Assembly (NCBI GenBank): GCA_018066285.1 | Contig: JAGHRS010000004.1 | Span: 1 to 38,430 of the forward strand | Source: Candidatus Treponema caballi | GTDB taxonomy: Bacteria; Spirochaetota; Spirochaetia; Treponematales; Treponemataceae | Direction of reading: 5' to 3' | DNA: 38,430 nt | Shown here: positions 8,039 to 17,260 of the stretch, piece by piece | Layout of the letters: every line of letters begins with the position of its first letter | Position numbering within the stretch: the first letter of the stretch is position 1 | Notes under the pieces: model-generated | What the model was told of the DNA's origin: nothing | Database searches by the model: none | The model's input: only the letters and a program-made list of their open reading frames with translations | Program-made: the position numbers and the translations under genes

Positions 8039-10313
8039 ACCAGAATTTCTTCAATGCTTTAGCAGCTTCTTCAGTTGCTTTTTTTGCAGCATCTTCCGCA
8101 GCCTTCTTAGCAGCCTCTTCAGCTTCTTTTTTCAGCCGCTCTGCTTCAGCCCTGGCAGCTTCTTCGGCTTCACGCGCCAGCCGCTCTGCTTCTGCGCGGG
8201 CTGCTTCCTCAGCCTCCCTTGCAAGCTGAGCAGCCTTTTCCTCAGCCTCTTTCTTAAGTCGCTCGGCTTCTGCCTTTGCAGCGTCAACAGTTCCAGTTAC
8301 ATAACCTGAAAGCTCGTTCTTCTTGTCTTCGAGCATGTTTTTATAGGATTCAATCTTATCTGTGTATCCTGTAATGGCAGTTTCAAGATCACCATAACCG
8401 GTAAGAGACTGGACAGCTCCATCCACATATCCCTGCAGTTTCTCCTGTGCTTCTGCAAGGACTTTCGTCTTTATGGCATCAAGCTGTGCATTCCATTCAT
8501 CCTGGACAGCACTCCATAAAACAGTTCCCATATCTGTCCTGAAATCAAAATCCATTGCCTTGCCAAAACCTGCAGACTGAGCCGTAAAGCTTGCTGTCGT
8601 CGCAGTAAAACGGCTGAATACATTATCCACAATCTCTGCAGCTTCTTTTGGATTGAATGGACCTGCTGACAGAGTGAAAGGATCAAAGGCTACATTACCG
8701 TCAATCTCATAACTTCCCGTATCATGAATAGTCGTTGACAAGTCAAACGCTGCACATGCTTTCATACCCGGGCCGCCAGAACCTGCACCCAGAGAAAAAT
8801 CCAGACCATGTCCATTCAAGTCAAGCACAGCAGGACCTCCCGCAGCTGCCTCATCACTGGAAATATTCACAGCAGTAAACTGCAGTTTTGGGCCAGAACC
8901 TTCTACATGACGTATCCACAAGGTTGGCTCATTATGCTCACGGTACACGATTGTGCGGCCCGCAGAACGTTCACCGGGTTTCTTCTTCTCCTTTTCAGGC
9001 TCTTTATCCTTTTTAAGTCCTTTTATATATTCAAGGCCGGTTTCAATATAGCCATATGCATCGCCAAGCGTTGTCTTAACCAGATCAGATGCAGTGTCAG
9101 TAAGGAATGAAAAACCATCAGAAACCGTTATGCCCTTAAGTTCAGAAATCTGTCCTTTCAGAAATCCTGAATCCGCATCAAAGGCAGCTGTTAACGACTT
9201 ATACTGCTTCTGAACATCATCTGCGGCAGTCTGAACCAGTTCAACAGCTTCCGTTGCATCTTTGTATGCCTCAACAGCAGTATCATAGGCATCTGTAACA
9301 ACGGTATACATATCCTTGATTAAAAGCGGATTCTTAAGGGCTGCTTCATAATCAAGGCTCATAACTTCATCAATACTTGTCTTGACGCTGTCTGCCGTTT
9401 TCTCAAGGTCTGCAGCCTTATCTTTCAGGGAAGCAGTCATTTCAGTTCCAAAATCAACAGTTTCCTGAACCTTTCCGGGTAACGTCAACTGTTCATAGAA
9501 CTGATTGATTATTTTTTCCGGATCATACTGATTGAAAAGGTCATTGACGGCAGACTTGAAGCGCACTGTCATTTCCGAAGATATTTCTGCCGTTTTCAAG
9601 GCCAGACCGGAAGGTTCTGACGGCTTTTCTTCAGTCGGCTTTTCCTGTTTTTCTTTCTTTTCCTTTTTTTTCTTTTCTTTTGGAATATACGTTCCATCAG
9701 TATCACGGTCTGTTCCGGTCTGAATACCGATAACTGACATATCCTCAACAATGAATTTTCCCTGCAGCAACATTGTCAGGTCAAAATCGCTTGTAATGGT
9801 GTCTATTTGAACAACGTTCTTCCACGGATTATTTTTGTCGGCAATTTCCAGATTCTTAAGAGACAGGTATCCAGCAAGAGGTCTGAAATCGACGTCACCA
9901 ACTTCGCAGACAGCGCCAAAAGCTGCAGTGCCGCCAGAGGTTACCACTTTCTTTACGATGACGTTCTTGAACATTGAGAACAGGAGGATGGCAGCAGCTA
10001 TAATAGCGGCCGTTACCAGCAGAGCAACAATCTTGACGCGTCCTTTCTGGCTCTTCACATCAGCAGAAATAGTCTTTAAGCGGGCAGCTTCCTTTTTTGT
10101 AAAACGCGCATCCTTTGGTACAACAAGCCATTTCCGCCCTTTTTTATCTTCAATCTCTACAAAAAGAGTACGGGCATACTCGCGGTCTGCTTCAACATAA
10201 ATCCTGCTGAAAAGCTTTTTCTCTATCTGTTCCGGCTTGAACTTCTTCTTGAACAGACCAACCGCTTTTTTATTTTTCTCAGGCTCTTTCTTCTGCTTCT
10301 TCTCGTCTTTCAT
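8037..10313 (-). CDS. TIGR03545-family protein with AsmA-like and coiled-coil regions
   Basis: A 758-residue protein. A Lys-rich cytoplasmic N terminus is followed by one transmembrane helix at about 94-115 and a large periplasmic part. Residues about 130-210 (VDFRPLAGYLSLKNLEI...) resemble the start of AsmA/TamB-type chains. Long helical segments with Ala/Asp/Lys composition follow. The last about 95 residues are a TolA-like Ala/Glu/Arg/Lys helix built from repeats of the type EAERLxxEAEEAA, ending in KKFW. TIGR03545 is known as half of a two-gene pair in bacteria with outer membranes; no function is established. It overlaps its partner gene by 4 bp (ATGA), implying translational coupling. 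A role in envelope lipid or protein transport is only a guess. Confidence 0.8.
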   Translation of the reverse strand: MKDEKKQKKEPEKNKKAVGLFKKKFKPEQIEKKLFSRIYVEADREYARTLFVEIEDKKGRKWLVVPKDARFTKKEAARLKTISADVKSQKGRVKIVALLVTAAIIAAAILLFSMFKNVIVKKVVTSGGTAAFGAVCEVGDVDFRPLAGYLSLKNLEIADKNNPWKNVVQIDTITSDFDLTMLLQGKFIVEDMSVIGIQTGTDRDTDGTYIPKEKKKKEKKEKQEKPTEEKPSEPSGLALKTAEISSEMTVRFKSAVNDLFNQYDPEKIINQFYEQLTLPGKVQETVDFGTEMTASLKDKAADLEKTADSVKTSIDEVMSLDYEAALKNPLLIKDMYTVVTDAYDTAVEAYKDATEAVELVQTAADDVQKQYKSLTAAFDADSGFLKGQISELKGITVSDGFSFLTDTASDLVKTTLGDAYGYIETGLEYIKGLKKDKEPEKEKKKPGERSAGRTIVYREHNEPTLWIRHVEGSGPKLQFTAVNISSDEAAAGGPAVLDLNGHGLDFSLGAGSGGPGMKACAAFDLSTTIHDTGSYEIDGNVAFDPFTLSAGPFNPKEAAEIVDNVFSRFTATTASFTAQSAGFGKAMDFDFRTDMGTVLWSAVQDEWNAQLDAIKTKVLAEAQEKLQGYVDGAVQSLTGYGDLETAITGYTDKIESYKNMLEDKKNELSGYVTGTVDAAKAEAERLKKEAEEKAAQLAREAEEAARAEAERLAREAEEAARAEAERLKKEAEEAAKKAAEDAAKKATEEAAKALKKFW

Positions 10314-10813
10314 ACAAGCCCCTTAATCTTTACGACAAGCTTCATCTTTGAAATAACCTGAACGGCCTTTGTCTTTCTGAGTGCAGGTACCAGATATCTG
10401 CGCCAGACAAAGATGAACAGTCTGGAAAAACCATAGACAGGAAGATACAGGATAATGGAACTTACCAGAGAACCCATAACAATGGTGTTGTTGAGTTTCA
10501 GGAAATGAAAGCCCGGAAATTCGAGCGCATTTGCCATGAAAACCGATACCGGATCCCACATGAGGATTGCATAACCAAGCTTATCAAAGGCTGCATCAAA
10601 CACAGGCGCAAGAAATGAAAAGGCAAGCGTCAGCAGTGTCAGTGTTCCTTTGTTGATACGTAAAAACAAGAACAGAAAAGTAATGATATACCACGTCAGA
10701 TTTGTCTTTGGCAGAAAGCCAAGTATCAGTCCGCAGCATACAGCATGGGCAATCTCTCCGGGATGTCTGTTGCTGTTGAGTGCTTTCAACAGTTTTATAA
10801 TGTACTTAAGCAT
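10310..10813 (-). CDS. TIGR03546-family integral membrane protein
   Basis: A 167-residue protein with several hydrophobic segments (about 25-65, 70-90, 110-135) and a DUF2062-like start (LNSNRHPGEIAHAVCCGLILGFLP). This is the recognised partner of TIGR03545, encoded immediately upstream with ATGA overlap. It probably lies in the inner membrane and forms a complex with its partner. The region before the ATG contains the inverted repeat ATCTAT/ATAGAT (10813-10832) and a TATTAT on the minus strand 11 nt before the start, with no clear ribosome binding site. Confidence 0.75.
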   Translation of the reverse strand: MLKYIIKLLKALNSNRHPGEIAHAVCCGLILGFLPKTNLTWYIITFLFLFLRINKGTLTLLTLAFSFLAPVFDAAFDKLGYAILMWDPVSVFMANALEFPGFHFLKLNNTIVMGSLVSSIILYLPVYGFSRLFIFVWRRYLVPALRKTKAVQVISKMKLVVKIKGLV

Positions 10814-10858
10814 ATCTATAAACCATAATAGATGACAGATGCGTTTTTTTCAATTCTC

Positions 10859-10867
10859 TGCTATACT
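10859..10867 (+). promoter_or_regulatory. Extended -10 promoter of the DtxR-like gene
   Basis: TGC followed by TATACT (10862-10867) is an extended -10 element. Seven nt separate it from the ATG at 10875, and no Shine-Dalgarno sequence lies between. The transcript should start at or within a base or two of the start codon. Confidence 0.6.
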
Positions 10868-10874
10868 TTACCAT

Positions 10875-11237
10875 ATGAAAATTCAGGAATCAGCAGAAAT
10901 GTATCTTGAAACAATCCATGTCCTCCAGAAGGAACTGGGAACAGTCCGTGCAGTAGACATTGCGCGCAAAATGGGTTTTTCAAGACCATCAGTGAGCGTC
11001 ACCGTTCATGCACTTGAAGACGAAGGATACATAACCATTGGGGAAGACGGATCCATCGTTCTTCTTCAGAGCGGCCTTGAAATAGCACAGCGTATTTATG
11101 AACGTCATACGGTAATTGGCGAGATTCTTGAATCAATAGGTGTCAATCATGAAACCGCCTATGCAGATGCTTGTAAAATTGAACATGATATCAGTCCGGA
11201 AACATTTGCCTGTCTGAAATCGTATTTTAAAAAATAG
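10875..11237 (+). CDS. DtxR/MntR-like metal-dependent regulator (short form)
   Basis: 120 residues from the ATG at 10875; an in-frame Met at 10839 lies upstream of the promoter and is rejected. The N-terminal winged helix (about 1-60) has the family pattern ESAEMYLETIHVLQKE and VRAVDIARKMGFSRPSVSVTVHALEDEGYI. The dimerisation/metal domain has H-x-I-x-x-x-LE, DACKIEHDIS. It lacks the SH3-like C-terminal domain of full-length DtxR, as MntR does. Mn or Fe sensing is expected from the family. It is probably co-transcribed with the acyltransferase gene 17 bp downstream. Confidence 0.85.
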   Translation: MKIQESAEMYLETIHVLQKELGTVRAVDIARKMGFSRPSVSVTVHALEDEGYITIGEDGSIVLLQSGLEIAQRIYERHTVIGEILESIGVNHETAYADACKIEHDISPETFACLKSYFKK

Positions 11238-11254
11238 CATCCAGGAGTAACTGT

Positions 11255-12532
11255 ATGAAAATCAAGGTAAAAGACATTACATATGAAGAACTGCAGGCTC
11301 TGCCTCACTCAAAACATCTGCCGCCCCATAAACCTTCCATATTCTTCAGAACACTGCTCAAGGTTGTCGGTGCAGGAGACCTTAAGGCAACCAATTTCAC
11401 CTGCACAACAGATGGTATGGAAAAACTTGGTAAAAAGCAGCCTGCACTCTATCTTATGAATCACTCAAGTTTCATTGATTTGAAGATTGCTTCTTCCATT
11501 CTGTATCCCCGCCCGTTCAACATCGTCTGCACATCAGACGGCTTTGTCGGCAAGGAATGGCTCATGAGAAGACTCGGATGCATTCCGACCAACAAGTTCG
11601 TACGCGACATCACTCTGGTACGCGACATGCTTTTCGCCACACAAAAGCTCAAAAGCTCAGTCCTCATGTATCCAGAGGCAAGCTACACTTTCGACGGTAC
11701 TGCAACTCCGCTTCCTTCAAGTCTTGGCAAGTGCATCAAGCTGCTGAACGTACCGGTCATCATGATCAAGACAAGCGGCGCGTTTGCACGTGATCCGCTG
11801 TACAACAACCTGCAGCTCAGAAACGTTGATGTCTCTGCCCACATGCAGTATCTGCTTTCACCGAAACAGACAGCTTCCTTAAGTGTTGATGAGATTAATG
11901 CCATTTTGAAGGAAGCATTCACGTTCGACAACTTCAAGTGGCAGCAGGAAAACAAGGTTTCCATCTCTGAAAACTTCCGCGCGGATTATCTTAACCGCGT
12001 CCTCTATAAGTGCCCGCATTGCAGCACAGAAGGAAATATGACAGGAAAGGGAACAGAAGTTACCTGCAGTGCTTGCGGTAAAAAATGGTCGCTCACTGAA
12101 TATGGCTTCATGCAGTCAGAAAGTGGCGAAACAGAGTTCCCGCATATTCCGGACTGGTACCGCTGGGAACGCGAATGTGTGCGGAAAGAGCTTGTTGACG
12201 GAACGTACCGGATGAAGCTTGACGTAAGCGTATTTGCGCTTATCGACAGTAAGGCAATCTACAAAATCGGGGATGGCACACTGGCCCATACAAAGCAGGG
12301 CTGGGAACTGAACGCATGCGATGGAAAGCTTTCATTCATCCAGAAACCGCGCGACTCATACAGTCTGTATTCAGACTATTACTGGTATGAGCTGGGAGAC
12401 ATGATCTGTATTGGAAACAGTAAGATCCTGTACTACTGCTTCCCTAAAAACAGCGGAGATTTTGTCGCAAAAGCACGCCTTGCAACGGAAGAGCTGTACG
12501 CGCTTTCATCCTCTCCTGCAACAGCGGGTTAA
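11255..12532 (+). CDS. PlsC-like acyltransferase with zinc-ribbon C-terminal extension
   Basis: A 425-residue protein. The acyltransferase motif NHSSFID (Asn69-His70...Asp75, the H-x4-D catalytic pair) and YPEAS (Pro140-Glu141, glycerophosphate-binding motif) mark a lysophosphatidate-acyltransferase fold at about 55-230. A zinc ribbon follows with Cys253, Cys256, Cys271 and Cys274. The last 150 residues (279-425) are an unrecognised domain rich in Trp and Tyr. This is about twice the length of plain PlsC. No transmembrane helix is obvious. A CAGGAG site precedes the ATG. It overlaps the convergent kinase gene by 27 bp. Acyl transfer to a phospholipid precursor is likely; the ribbon's role is unknown. 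Confidence 0.75.
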   Translation: MKIKVKDITYEELQALPHSKHLPPHKPSIFFRTLLKVVGAGDLKATNFTCTTDGMEKLGKKQPALYLMNHSSFIDLKIASSILYPRPFNIVCTSDGFVGKEWLMRRLGCIPTNKFVRDITLVRDMLFATQKLKSSVLMYPEASYTFDGTATPLPSSLGKCIKLLNVPVIMIKTSGAFARDPLYNNLQLRNVDVSAHMQYLLSPKQTASLSVDEINAILKEAFTFDNFKWQQENKVSISENFRADYLNRVLYKCPHCSTEGNMTGKGTEVTCSACGKKWSLTEYGFMQSESGETEFPHIPDWYRWERECVRKELVDGTYRMKLDVSVFALIDSKAIYKIGDGTLAHTKQGWELNACDGKLSFIQKPRDSYSLYSDYYWYELGDMICIGNSKILYYCFPKNSGDFVAKARLATEELYALSSSPATAG

Positions 12533-15292
12533 CGTTTCCATCAGCATGTTCGGAACAATCGGCTTAGCAAGATGAGCCGTCATGCCGGCTTCTTCCGTTT
12601 TCTTCAGATCGGACGCGAACGCATTTGCCGTAAGCGCGATTACCGGTATCGTAGTTGCATCGCTTCTTGTCATTGACATGCGTCTGAGCAGTTTCGTTGC
12701 CTCAATACCATCAAGAACCGGCATCATGATATCCATGATGATTGCGTCATAGTATCCTTCCGGAGAACTCGTAAACGCATCAAGAGCCTGCTGTCCGTTC
12801 GACGCGGTCTTTACAACCGCCCCCTGATCCTCAAGCAACATCTGGACAATCTCTATATTAAGCTCATTATCATCAACAAGCAGAACATTAAGGCCCTTTA
12901 CATCAATAAGGCTTGTTCCGCCTTCATTCAGGACATCAGGATTATCAATGTCAATATCAAGCGGAAGTTCAACCACAAACTGTGTACCTGTTTTCTCACT
13001 ACTGGTGATAGAGATTGTACCACCAAGCACATCCACATACTCCTTTACGATTGACATACCAAGACCGGTTCCCTGGAAGCTTGTGCGGGGACCACAGTTT
13101 TCACGGCTGAAAGGATCGAAAATCTTATCAAGATAGTCTTCATCCATGGCAACGCCCGTATCTGTAATCGTGAACTTTGCATTCAGCTTCGTTCCATCAA
13201 ACGAATACGAGTATTCTGTCTTCAACGTAATCTTTCCGCCATCCTCAGTAAACTTCACTGCATTACTGAGGATGTTCATGATGATTTTCTTCAAGGCAAG
13301 GGCATCACTCAGTACACACGGCGTTTTCAGCGGCTGGGCATCAAGTTCAAACATGATGTCATGTGTCAGGAGCTGGCTGTTAAGGATAACGCAGCATTCA
13401 TCCAGAATTGTATTCAGGTTCAAAGCCTTTTTGACAATCTGAAGCTTTCCGCTTTCAATCGCTCCCATATCAAGAACGTCGTTGACAAGCGAAAGCAGAT
13501 GCTTTGAACTCATGTCTATCTTTCCGATGTAGTCACGGACACGATCAGGTTCATCCATATGGTGACGGACAAGATCAATCATTCCGATGATTCCGTTCAA
13601 AGGTGTGCGGATATCATGCGACATATTGGAGAAGAACTTGATTCTGGCCTCATTACTTGCCTTCTGATGCAGCAGTTCCATCTGACTGTTCTGTATCTCA
13701 AGCTGTTCTTCAGTACCATCCCTGATAATCATGATACCGACGATATCTCCGCTACCCTCTTCCTTTCTGAGAAGCATCGTATTTCTGAGATACTTCTTTT
13801 CTCCATCCGGGAATGTAATCCAGAATTCATTGCTCTGATTTCTTACGCCACGCTTGTACAGATTAGTCAGATAGTCAGGGTTGACAGGAATGAGATGCTT
13901 CCTGTTTTCTTCGTCAAGCAACGGAAGAATGGCGTCACGAATCTGGGAAACCTTTCCGGGAAGATTGATTCCGACTGATTCAAAGAATCTGGCAATTTTA
14001 TGGTCAGGTGTATCAGAAATGATGGACTCTATCCTGCCACAGGTGATGTTTGCCTCATAGATTCCGATTGAGTCTGTTCTCAGTGCATCAAGATACTGCT
14101 GTCCGGAACGCAGGGAAAGGTCAACAAGCTGCTGCTGCTTCTCAGACTCCAGTTTTTCCGATGTTATGTCACGAATTACGATAAGTGCGCTTATGCATTC
14201 CCTGTCAATATTCCTTGACAGAAGAACAGAACTGCGGAGGAAGAGATGACGCTCATCAGAGGCTGAATACCAGCTTTCCCGTGTAATGAAGCGGTTATTG
14301 TCGTTAAACTGATTGATGAAATACGCCGATGAAAAACGCTCAAATACATCTGCATCGGCAGGAGGCAGCGAAGGAATTATCTTTGCCAGCAGTTCCGAGA
14401 ACGGACAGGGAATTGTCATGTTCCATTTCTTAAGCTGATTGGAAATAAGGTTTTTCTTCTCTGAAAGGATTGATTCAACTGTGTCTTCTGTCAGATTAAC
14501 TTCAAAGACACCTATTGAATCTGTAATCAACGCATCCTTATACTGCTTCTCAGCTGACAGCATCTTGTTGATTACCGTCATCTGGCGGTACAGAAGAATG
14601 ATGATGAGGAACATCATGATGCCTGTGAGCAGGAGCATTGTCTGCTGGAAACTGTTCTTTATCCGTATTAAATCCGCATACTCAGCCTGGATGACTTCAT
14701 TCCATGACACCAGGTCATCGGTATATTCTTCAAGAACATTTCCAAACCGTGACTTGGCATTCCGATAGTCTTCGCAGAAAGCAAGTTCACCGGCACGCTG
14801 TCTGAGCTGCTCTGAAGAAAGAACTGCATCTTCATCCGTCAATTCACAGGTTCTGAGCCGCACATCCATCTGATAATCGGGAATAGAACCGGAGACAGCC
14901 ACCAGCTTTATGATATACAGTTCCCTTTCCAGAATGGCATCAGCTTCTTTTTCAACTGTTTCACTGAAACGTATGGTGTTGTTTGTATTTCTGAGGATTT
15001 CTTTATTCTGACTGTATTGAGGCCCGTTTAACAGAGAAAAATAATCATTGATGTATGACAGGTCTCCCGAAAAAGCATACTGACACATATCAGCAGAAAG
15101 GGAATTCACTGTCTCAAGATATTCATAAACGGCATCAATACTTTTTACCTGAGTATCAGCGAACTGAACATAGTCATTGTATTTTGTGCTGAATTTAATA
15201 TTCGAAAACAACTGCGCAATAGTAAATGCGAAAATAAAAATAACAATGCACCAATCAAGCAGACGCCTGAGCGGAGTGTCCCTGCGATTCAT
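12506..15292 (-). CDS. Membrane hybrid sensor histidine kinase/response regulator
   Basis: A 928-residue protein. Transmembrane helices at about 12-30 and 215-235 bracket an extracytoplasmic helical sensor of about 185 residues. Two PAS-like modules follow (about 250-380 and 400-530) that share the repeated motif DALxTDSIG, so they arose by duplication. HisKA has phospho-His559 in SHDIRTP. HATPase_c covers about 665-780 (N box NILSNAVKF; G2 GTGLGMS). The receiver is at about 801-925 with Asp854. The G1 box reads DTGVA rather than DTGIG, a mild deviation. The ATG has GAGGAG 7 nt upstream and a TATACT further up. Confidence 0.92.
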   Translation of the reverse strand: MNRRDTPLRRLLDWCIVIFIFAFTIAQLFSNIKFSTKYNDYVQFADTQVKSIDAVYEYLETVNSLSADMCQYAFSGDLSYINDYFSLLNGPQYSQNKEILRNTNNTIRFSETVEKEADAILERELYIIKLVAVSGSIPDYQMDVRLRTCELTDEDAVLSSEQLRQRAGELAFCEDYRNAKSRFGNVLEEYTDDLVSWNEVIQAEYADLIRIKNSFQQTMLLLTGIMMFLIIILLYRQMTVINKMLSAEKQYKDALITDSIGVFEVNLTEDTVESILSEKKNLISNQLKKWNMTIPCPFSELLAKIIPSLPPADADVFERFSSAYFINQFNDNNRFITRESWYSASDERHLFLRSSVLLSRNIDRECISALIVIRDITSEKLESEKQQQLVDLSLRSGQQYLDALRTDSIGIYEANITCGRIESIISDTPDHKIARFFESVGINLPGKVSQIRDAILPLLDEENRKHLIPVNPDYLTNLYKRGVRNQSNEFWITFPDGEKKYLRNTMLLRKEEGSGDIVGIMIIRDGTEEQLEIQNSQMELLHQKASNEARIKFFSNMSHDIRTPLNGIIGMIDLVRHHMDEPDRVRDYIGKIDMSSKHLLSLVNDVLDMGAIESGKLQIVKKALNLNTILDECCVILNSQLLTHDIMFELDAQPLKTPCVLSDALALKKIIMNILSNAVKFTEDGGKITLKTEYSYSFDGTKLNAKFTITDTGVAMDEDYLDKIFDPFSRENCGPRTSFQGTGLGMSIVKEYVDVLGGTISITSSEKTGTQFVVELPLDIDIDNPDVLNEGGTSLIDVKGLNVLLVDDNELNIEIVQMLLEDQGAVVKTASNGQQALDAFTSSPEGYYDAIIMDIMMPVLDGIEATKLLRRMSMTRSDATTIPVIALTANAFASDLKKTEEAGMTAHLAKPIVPNMLMETLTRCCRRG

Positions 15293-15347
15293 AACAATAC
15301 TCCTCTTATAGTATACAATAACATTACTAAAAAAGGGGAAATTATTT

Positions 15348-15821
15348 TTATATAAAGCTGAAAATTCCGAAACTTATGCACATCATGATGATGCCTGCTA
15401 TAAGGACACCGAGCACAACTGCTGCAACAGTGGATTTGAAATCTATATCGAGGATGCTGGCCGCAAGCGTACCTGTCCAGGCGCCAGTGCCGGGAAGCGG
15501 GATACCGACAAAAAGCATGAGTGCTATGAATAAGCCGCCTTTTCCTGCTTTTTCTGTAAGCTTTGCCCCGCCCTTGTGGCCTTTTTCAAGAAAGAACCGG
15601 CAGATGCCACCGATGAACTTTTTGTCCTGTCCCCACTCAAGAAAGCGGCGGGCAAACAGAAAGATGACCGGCACGGGAAGCATGTTGCCTATGATGCACA
15701 CAATGTAAGAAGTCAGCAGGGGAAGTGGCGGGTTGAATGCCTGAGAAACAGGAATGGCGACTCTGAGTTCCACAATTGGAACCATTGAGATAAAGAAAAT
15801 CCACAGGTATTTTGTCAGCAT
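15348..15821 (-). CDS. COG2426-family small multidrug export-like membrane protein
   Basis: A 157-residue integral membrane protein with the family signature FVGIPLPGTGAWTGTLAA, plus RVAIP near the N terminus, as in the Sm_multidrug_ex family. Four hydrophobic segments are visible. Experimental support for drug export in this family is weak. It lies 26 bp downstream of the M28 peptidase but has its own strong promoter within that gap and the peptidase's 3' end, with no ribosome binding site before the ATG. Confidence 0.8.
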   Translation of the reverse strand: MLTKYLWIFFISMVPIVELRVAIPVSQAFNPPLPLLTSYIVCIIGNMLPVPVIFLFARRFLEWGQDKKFIGGICRFFLEKGHKGGAKLTEKAGKGGLFIALMLFVGIPLPGTGAWTGTLAASILDIDFKSTVAAVVLGVLIAGIIMMCISFGIFSFI

Positions 15822-15827
15822 GGTTTC

Positions 15828-15856
15828 AGTATACAGAAGGCAGGGCGTCAGTTCAA
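15828..15856 (-). promoter_or_regulatory. Consensus promoter giving a leaderless COG2426 transcript
   Basis: On the minus strand TTGAAC (15856-15851) and TATACT (15833-15828) are 17 bp apart. Exactly 6 nt separate the -10 from the ATG at 15821. Confidence 0.65.
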
Positions 15857-16705
15857 GGCGACAGAGTCTGCAAGAATATCAAGGTAGCGTTCCATTATGG
15901 AAAAAGCTTCCGGAGTAAGCGATTCCGCATTATCTTTTTCCGTATGCATGAACTGCCAGGTCATGGGAACCTGATTACGGTGCTGTGCCATGGCCTGTTT
16001 GGCGATTGTGCTGTCTCTCTGGATTGTCTTGAAGTACATAGTTGCTTCATCAGACGGAAGCACGGTGATGGCAACGGCGGGAATGCCCGTAGCAAGGAAC
16101 CCCGCGTTGTCGCTGTAAGGAACGGGAAGCTGCATCCAGCGGGAAGGAGCCGCACGCCGCGCTATTTCTGTAGCACGCTCATACAGGTCGTCGAACCGCT
16201 TTCTGAAAGACTCTGAGCAGCGGCTCCATTTGCCAGCAGTAGACAGAATAAGCGTATCTCCACGGCCGCAGCAGTCAAACACGTACACATCGTCATTCAG
16301 GATGCCGAGCCGCTTGTACACCTGCGCTATGCCGAACGCGCCCTGGTTTTCGACCTGCGCAGTGGAACCGCATTCCTCACCATCCGTAAAGAAGATGCGT
16401 ATATTATGGATGCGCGTCCGCTGCATCAGCCTGAAAGCCCACTTAACAACCTGATATACTGCAGCGCTGTTGTCGTTCGCGCCCGGTGTACCTTCTGAAC
16501 GGTCATAGTGAACGAGGACAGTCTTTATCCTGAACTGAGGATTATATTGGGATGAAGGGAAATGAACGTAGATGTGTGTTTTCCCTTCCATGTGAATCTC
16601 ATTGAAGGGGATGCCAAATGATCTGAGCCAGAATTCAAGATATTCCTTTCTGTCACATTCTGGTGCAATAAACTGTCTGAAATCCTCTGTCAGAAAATCG
16701 TCCAT
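15848..16705 (-). CDS. M28-family zinc aminopeptidase-like protein
   Basis: 285 residues from the ATG at 16705. An upstream Met at 16774 is rejected because the preceding gene's terminator lies between. Metal-ligand motifs of M28 peptidases are visible: His66-x-Asp68 and Asp78 (HYDRSEGTPGANDNSAA), Glu110-Glu111 (TDGEECGS), Asp144 (VFDCCG) and a C-terminal His (QFMHTEKD). No signal peptide is seen, so it is probably cytoplasmic. It likely removes N-terminal residues from peptides. A GATAAT box ends 6 nt before the ATG. Confidence 0.8.
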   Translation of the reverse strand: MDDFLTEDFRQFIAPECDRKEYLEFWLRSFGIPFNEIHMEGKTHIYVHFPSSQYNPQFRIKTVLVHYDRSEGTPGANDNSAAVYQVVKWAFRLMQRTRIHNIRIFFTDGEECGSTAQVENQGAFGIAQVYKRLGILNDDVYVFDCCGRGDTLILSTAGKWSRCSESFRKRFDDLYERATEIARRAAPSRWMQLPVPYSDNAGFLATGIPAVAITVLPSDEATMYFKTIQRDSTIAKQAMAQHRNQVPMTWQFMHTEKDNAESLTPEAFSIMERYLDILADSVALN

Positions 16706-16711
16706 ACGCTG

Positions 16712-16717
16712 ATTATC
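16712..16717 (-). promoter_or_regulatory. -10 box of the M28 peptidase gene
   Basis: GATAAT on the minus strand is separated by 6 nt from the ATG at 16705. The -35 is poor. It sits just after the RRM gene's terminator, so a promoter is needed here, and no ribosome binding site is present. Confidence 0.4.
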
Positions 16718-16741
16718 GGCAGAAAAAAAAGCTTTCAGAGC

Positions 16742-16769
16742 AAAAAAAAGCCGCCTTTTCAGGCAGCTT
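16742..16769 (-). terminator. Intrinsic terminator of the RRM gene
   Basis: On the minus strand AAGCTGCC and GGCGGCTT form an eight-pair stem (one G-U) around a 6-nt loop, followed by eight T. It begins a few bases after the RRM gene's stop codon. Confidence 0.85.
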
Positions 16770-16774
16770 ATCAT

Positions 16775-17188
16775 TTAATAGCGGTCGTCGTCCTTTGGAG
16801 CATCGTAATCGCCGCGTGGACGTCCGTATCCTCTTCCTCCATCACGGTTGTAGCCGCGGTTGTATCCACCGTCACGGTTTCCTCCGCGATTATAACCGCC
16901 GTCACGGTTGAAATCACGTCTCGGGCGGTCAGTACGGGGAGCACGCTCTTCTGCAACATTGACGCGCAGTCTGCGGCCCTCAAGTTCCTTTCCATTCAAG
17001 GTAGCAATTGCGGTTCCGGCAGCTGCTTCATCGCTCATCTCAACAAAGCCAAACCCCTTTGACTGCTCTGTAAAGCGGTCTTTGATGACAGTTGCGGAAA
17101 CAACTTCGCCGTACTGTGAAAAAAGAGACGTAAGCGTCTCTGCTGTCGTAGCATAGTTCATGTTTCCGACATAAATTTTTAATGACAT
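16775..17188 (-). CDS. RRM RNA-binding protein with Gly/Arg-rich tail
   Basis: A 137-residue protein. A single RRM spans 1-80 with RNP2 IYVGNM (5-10) and RNP1 KGFGFVEM (44-51). The tail from about 84 is low-complexity with repeats of the type NRDGGYNRG, like RGG boxes, ending in acidic DDDRY. It resembles bacterial Rbp proteins of cyanobacteria and other phyla, often cold-responsive RNA chaperones. The start is set by AAAGGA 6 nt upstream. A perfect palindrome GCCCGCGGGC (17211-17220) lies in the leader and could form a regulatory hairpin. Confidence 0.88.
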   Translation of the reverse strand: MSLKIYVGNMNYATTAETLTSLFSQYGEVVSATVIKDRFTEQSKGFGFVEMSDEAAAGTAIATLNGKELEGRRLRVNVAEERAPRTDRPRRDFNRDGGYNRGGNRDGGYNRGYNRDGGRGYGRPRGDYDAPKDDDRY

Positions 17189-17260
17189 GTAAAATCCTTT
17201 TTTATTCCTTGCCCGCGGGCACTTCTATAGATAAATTCAGCGTACAATGTAAAAATACGG

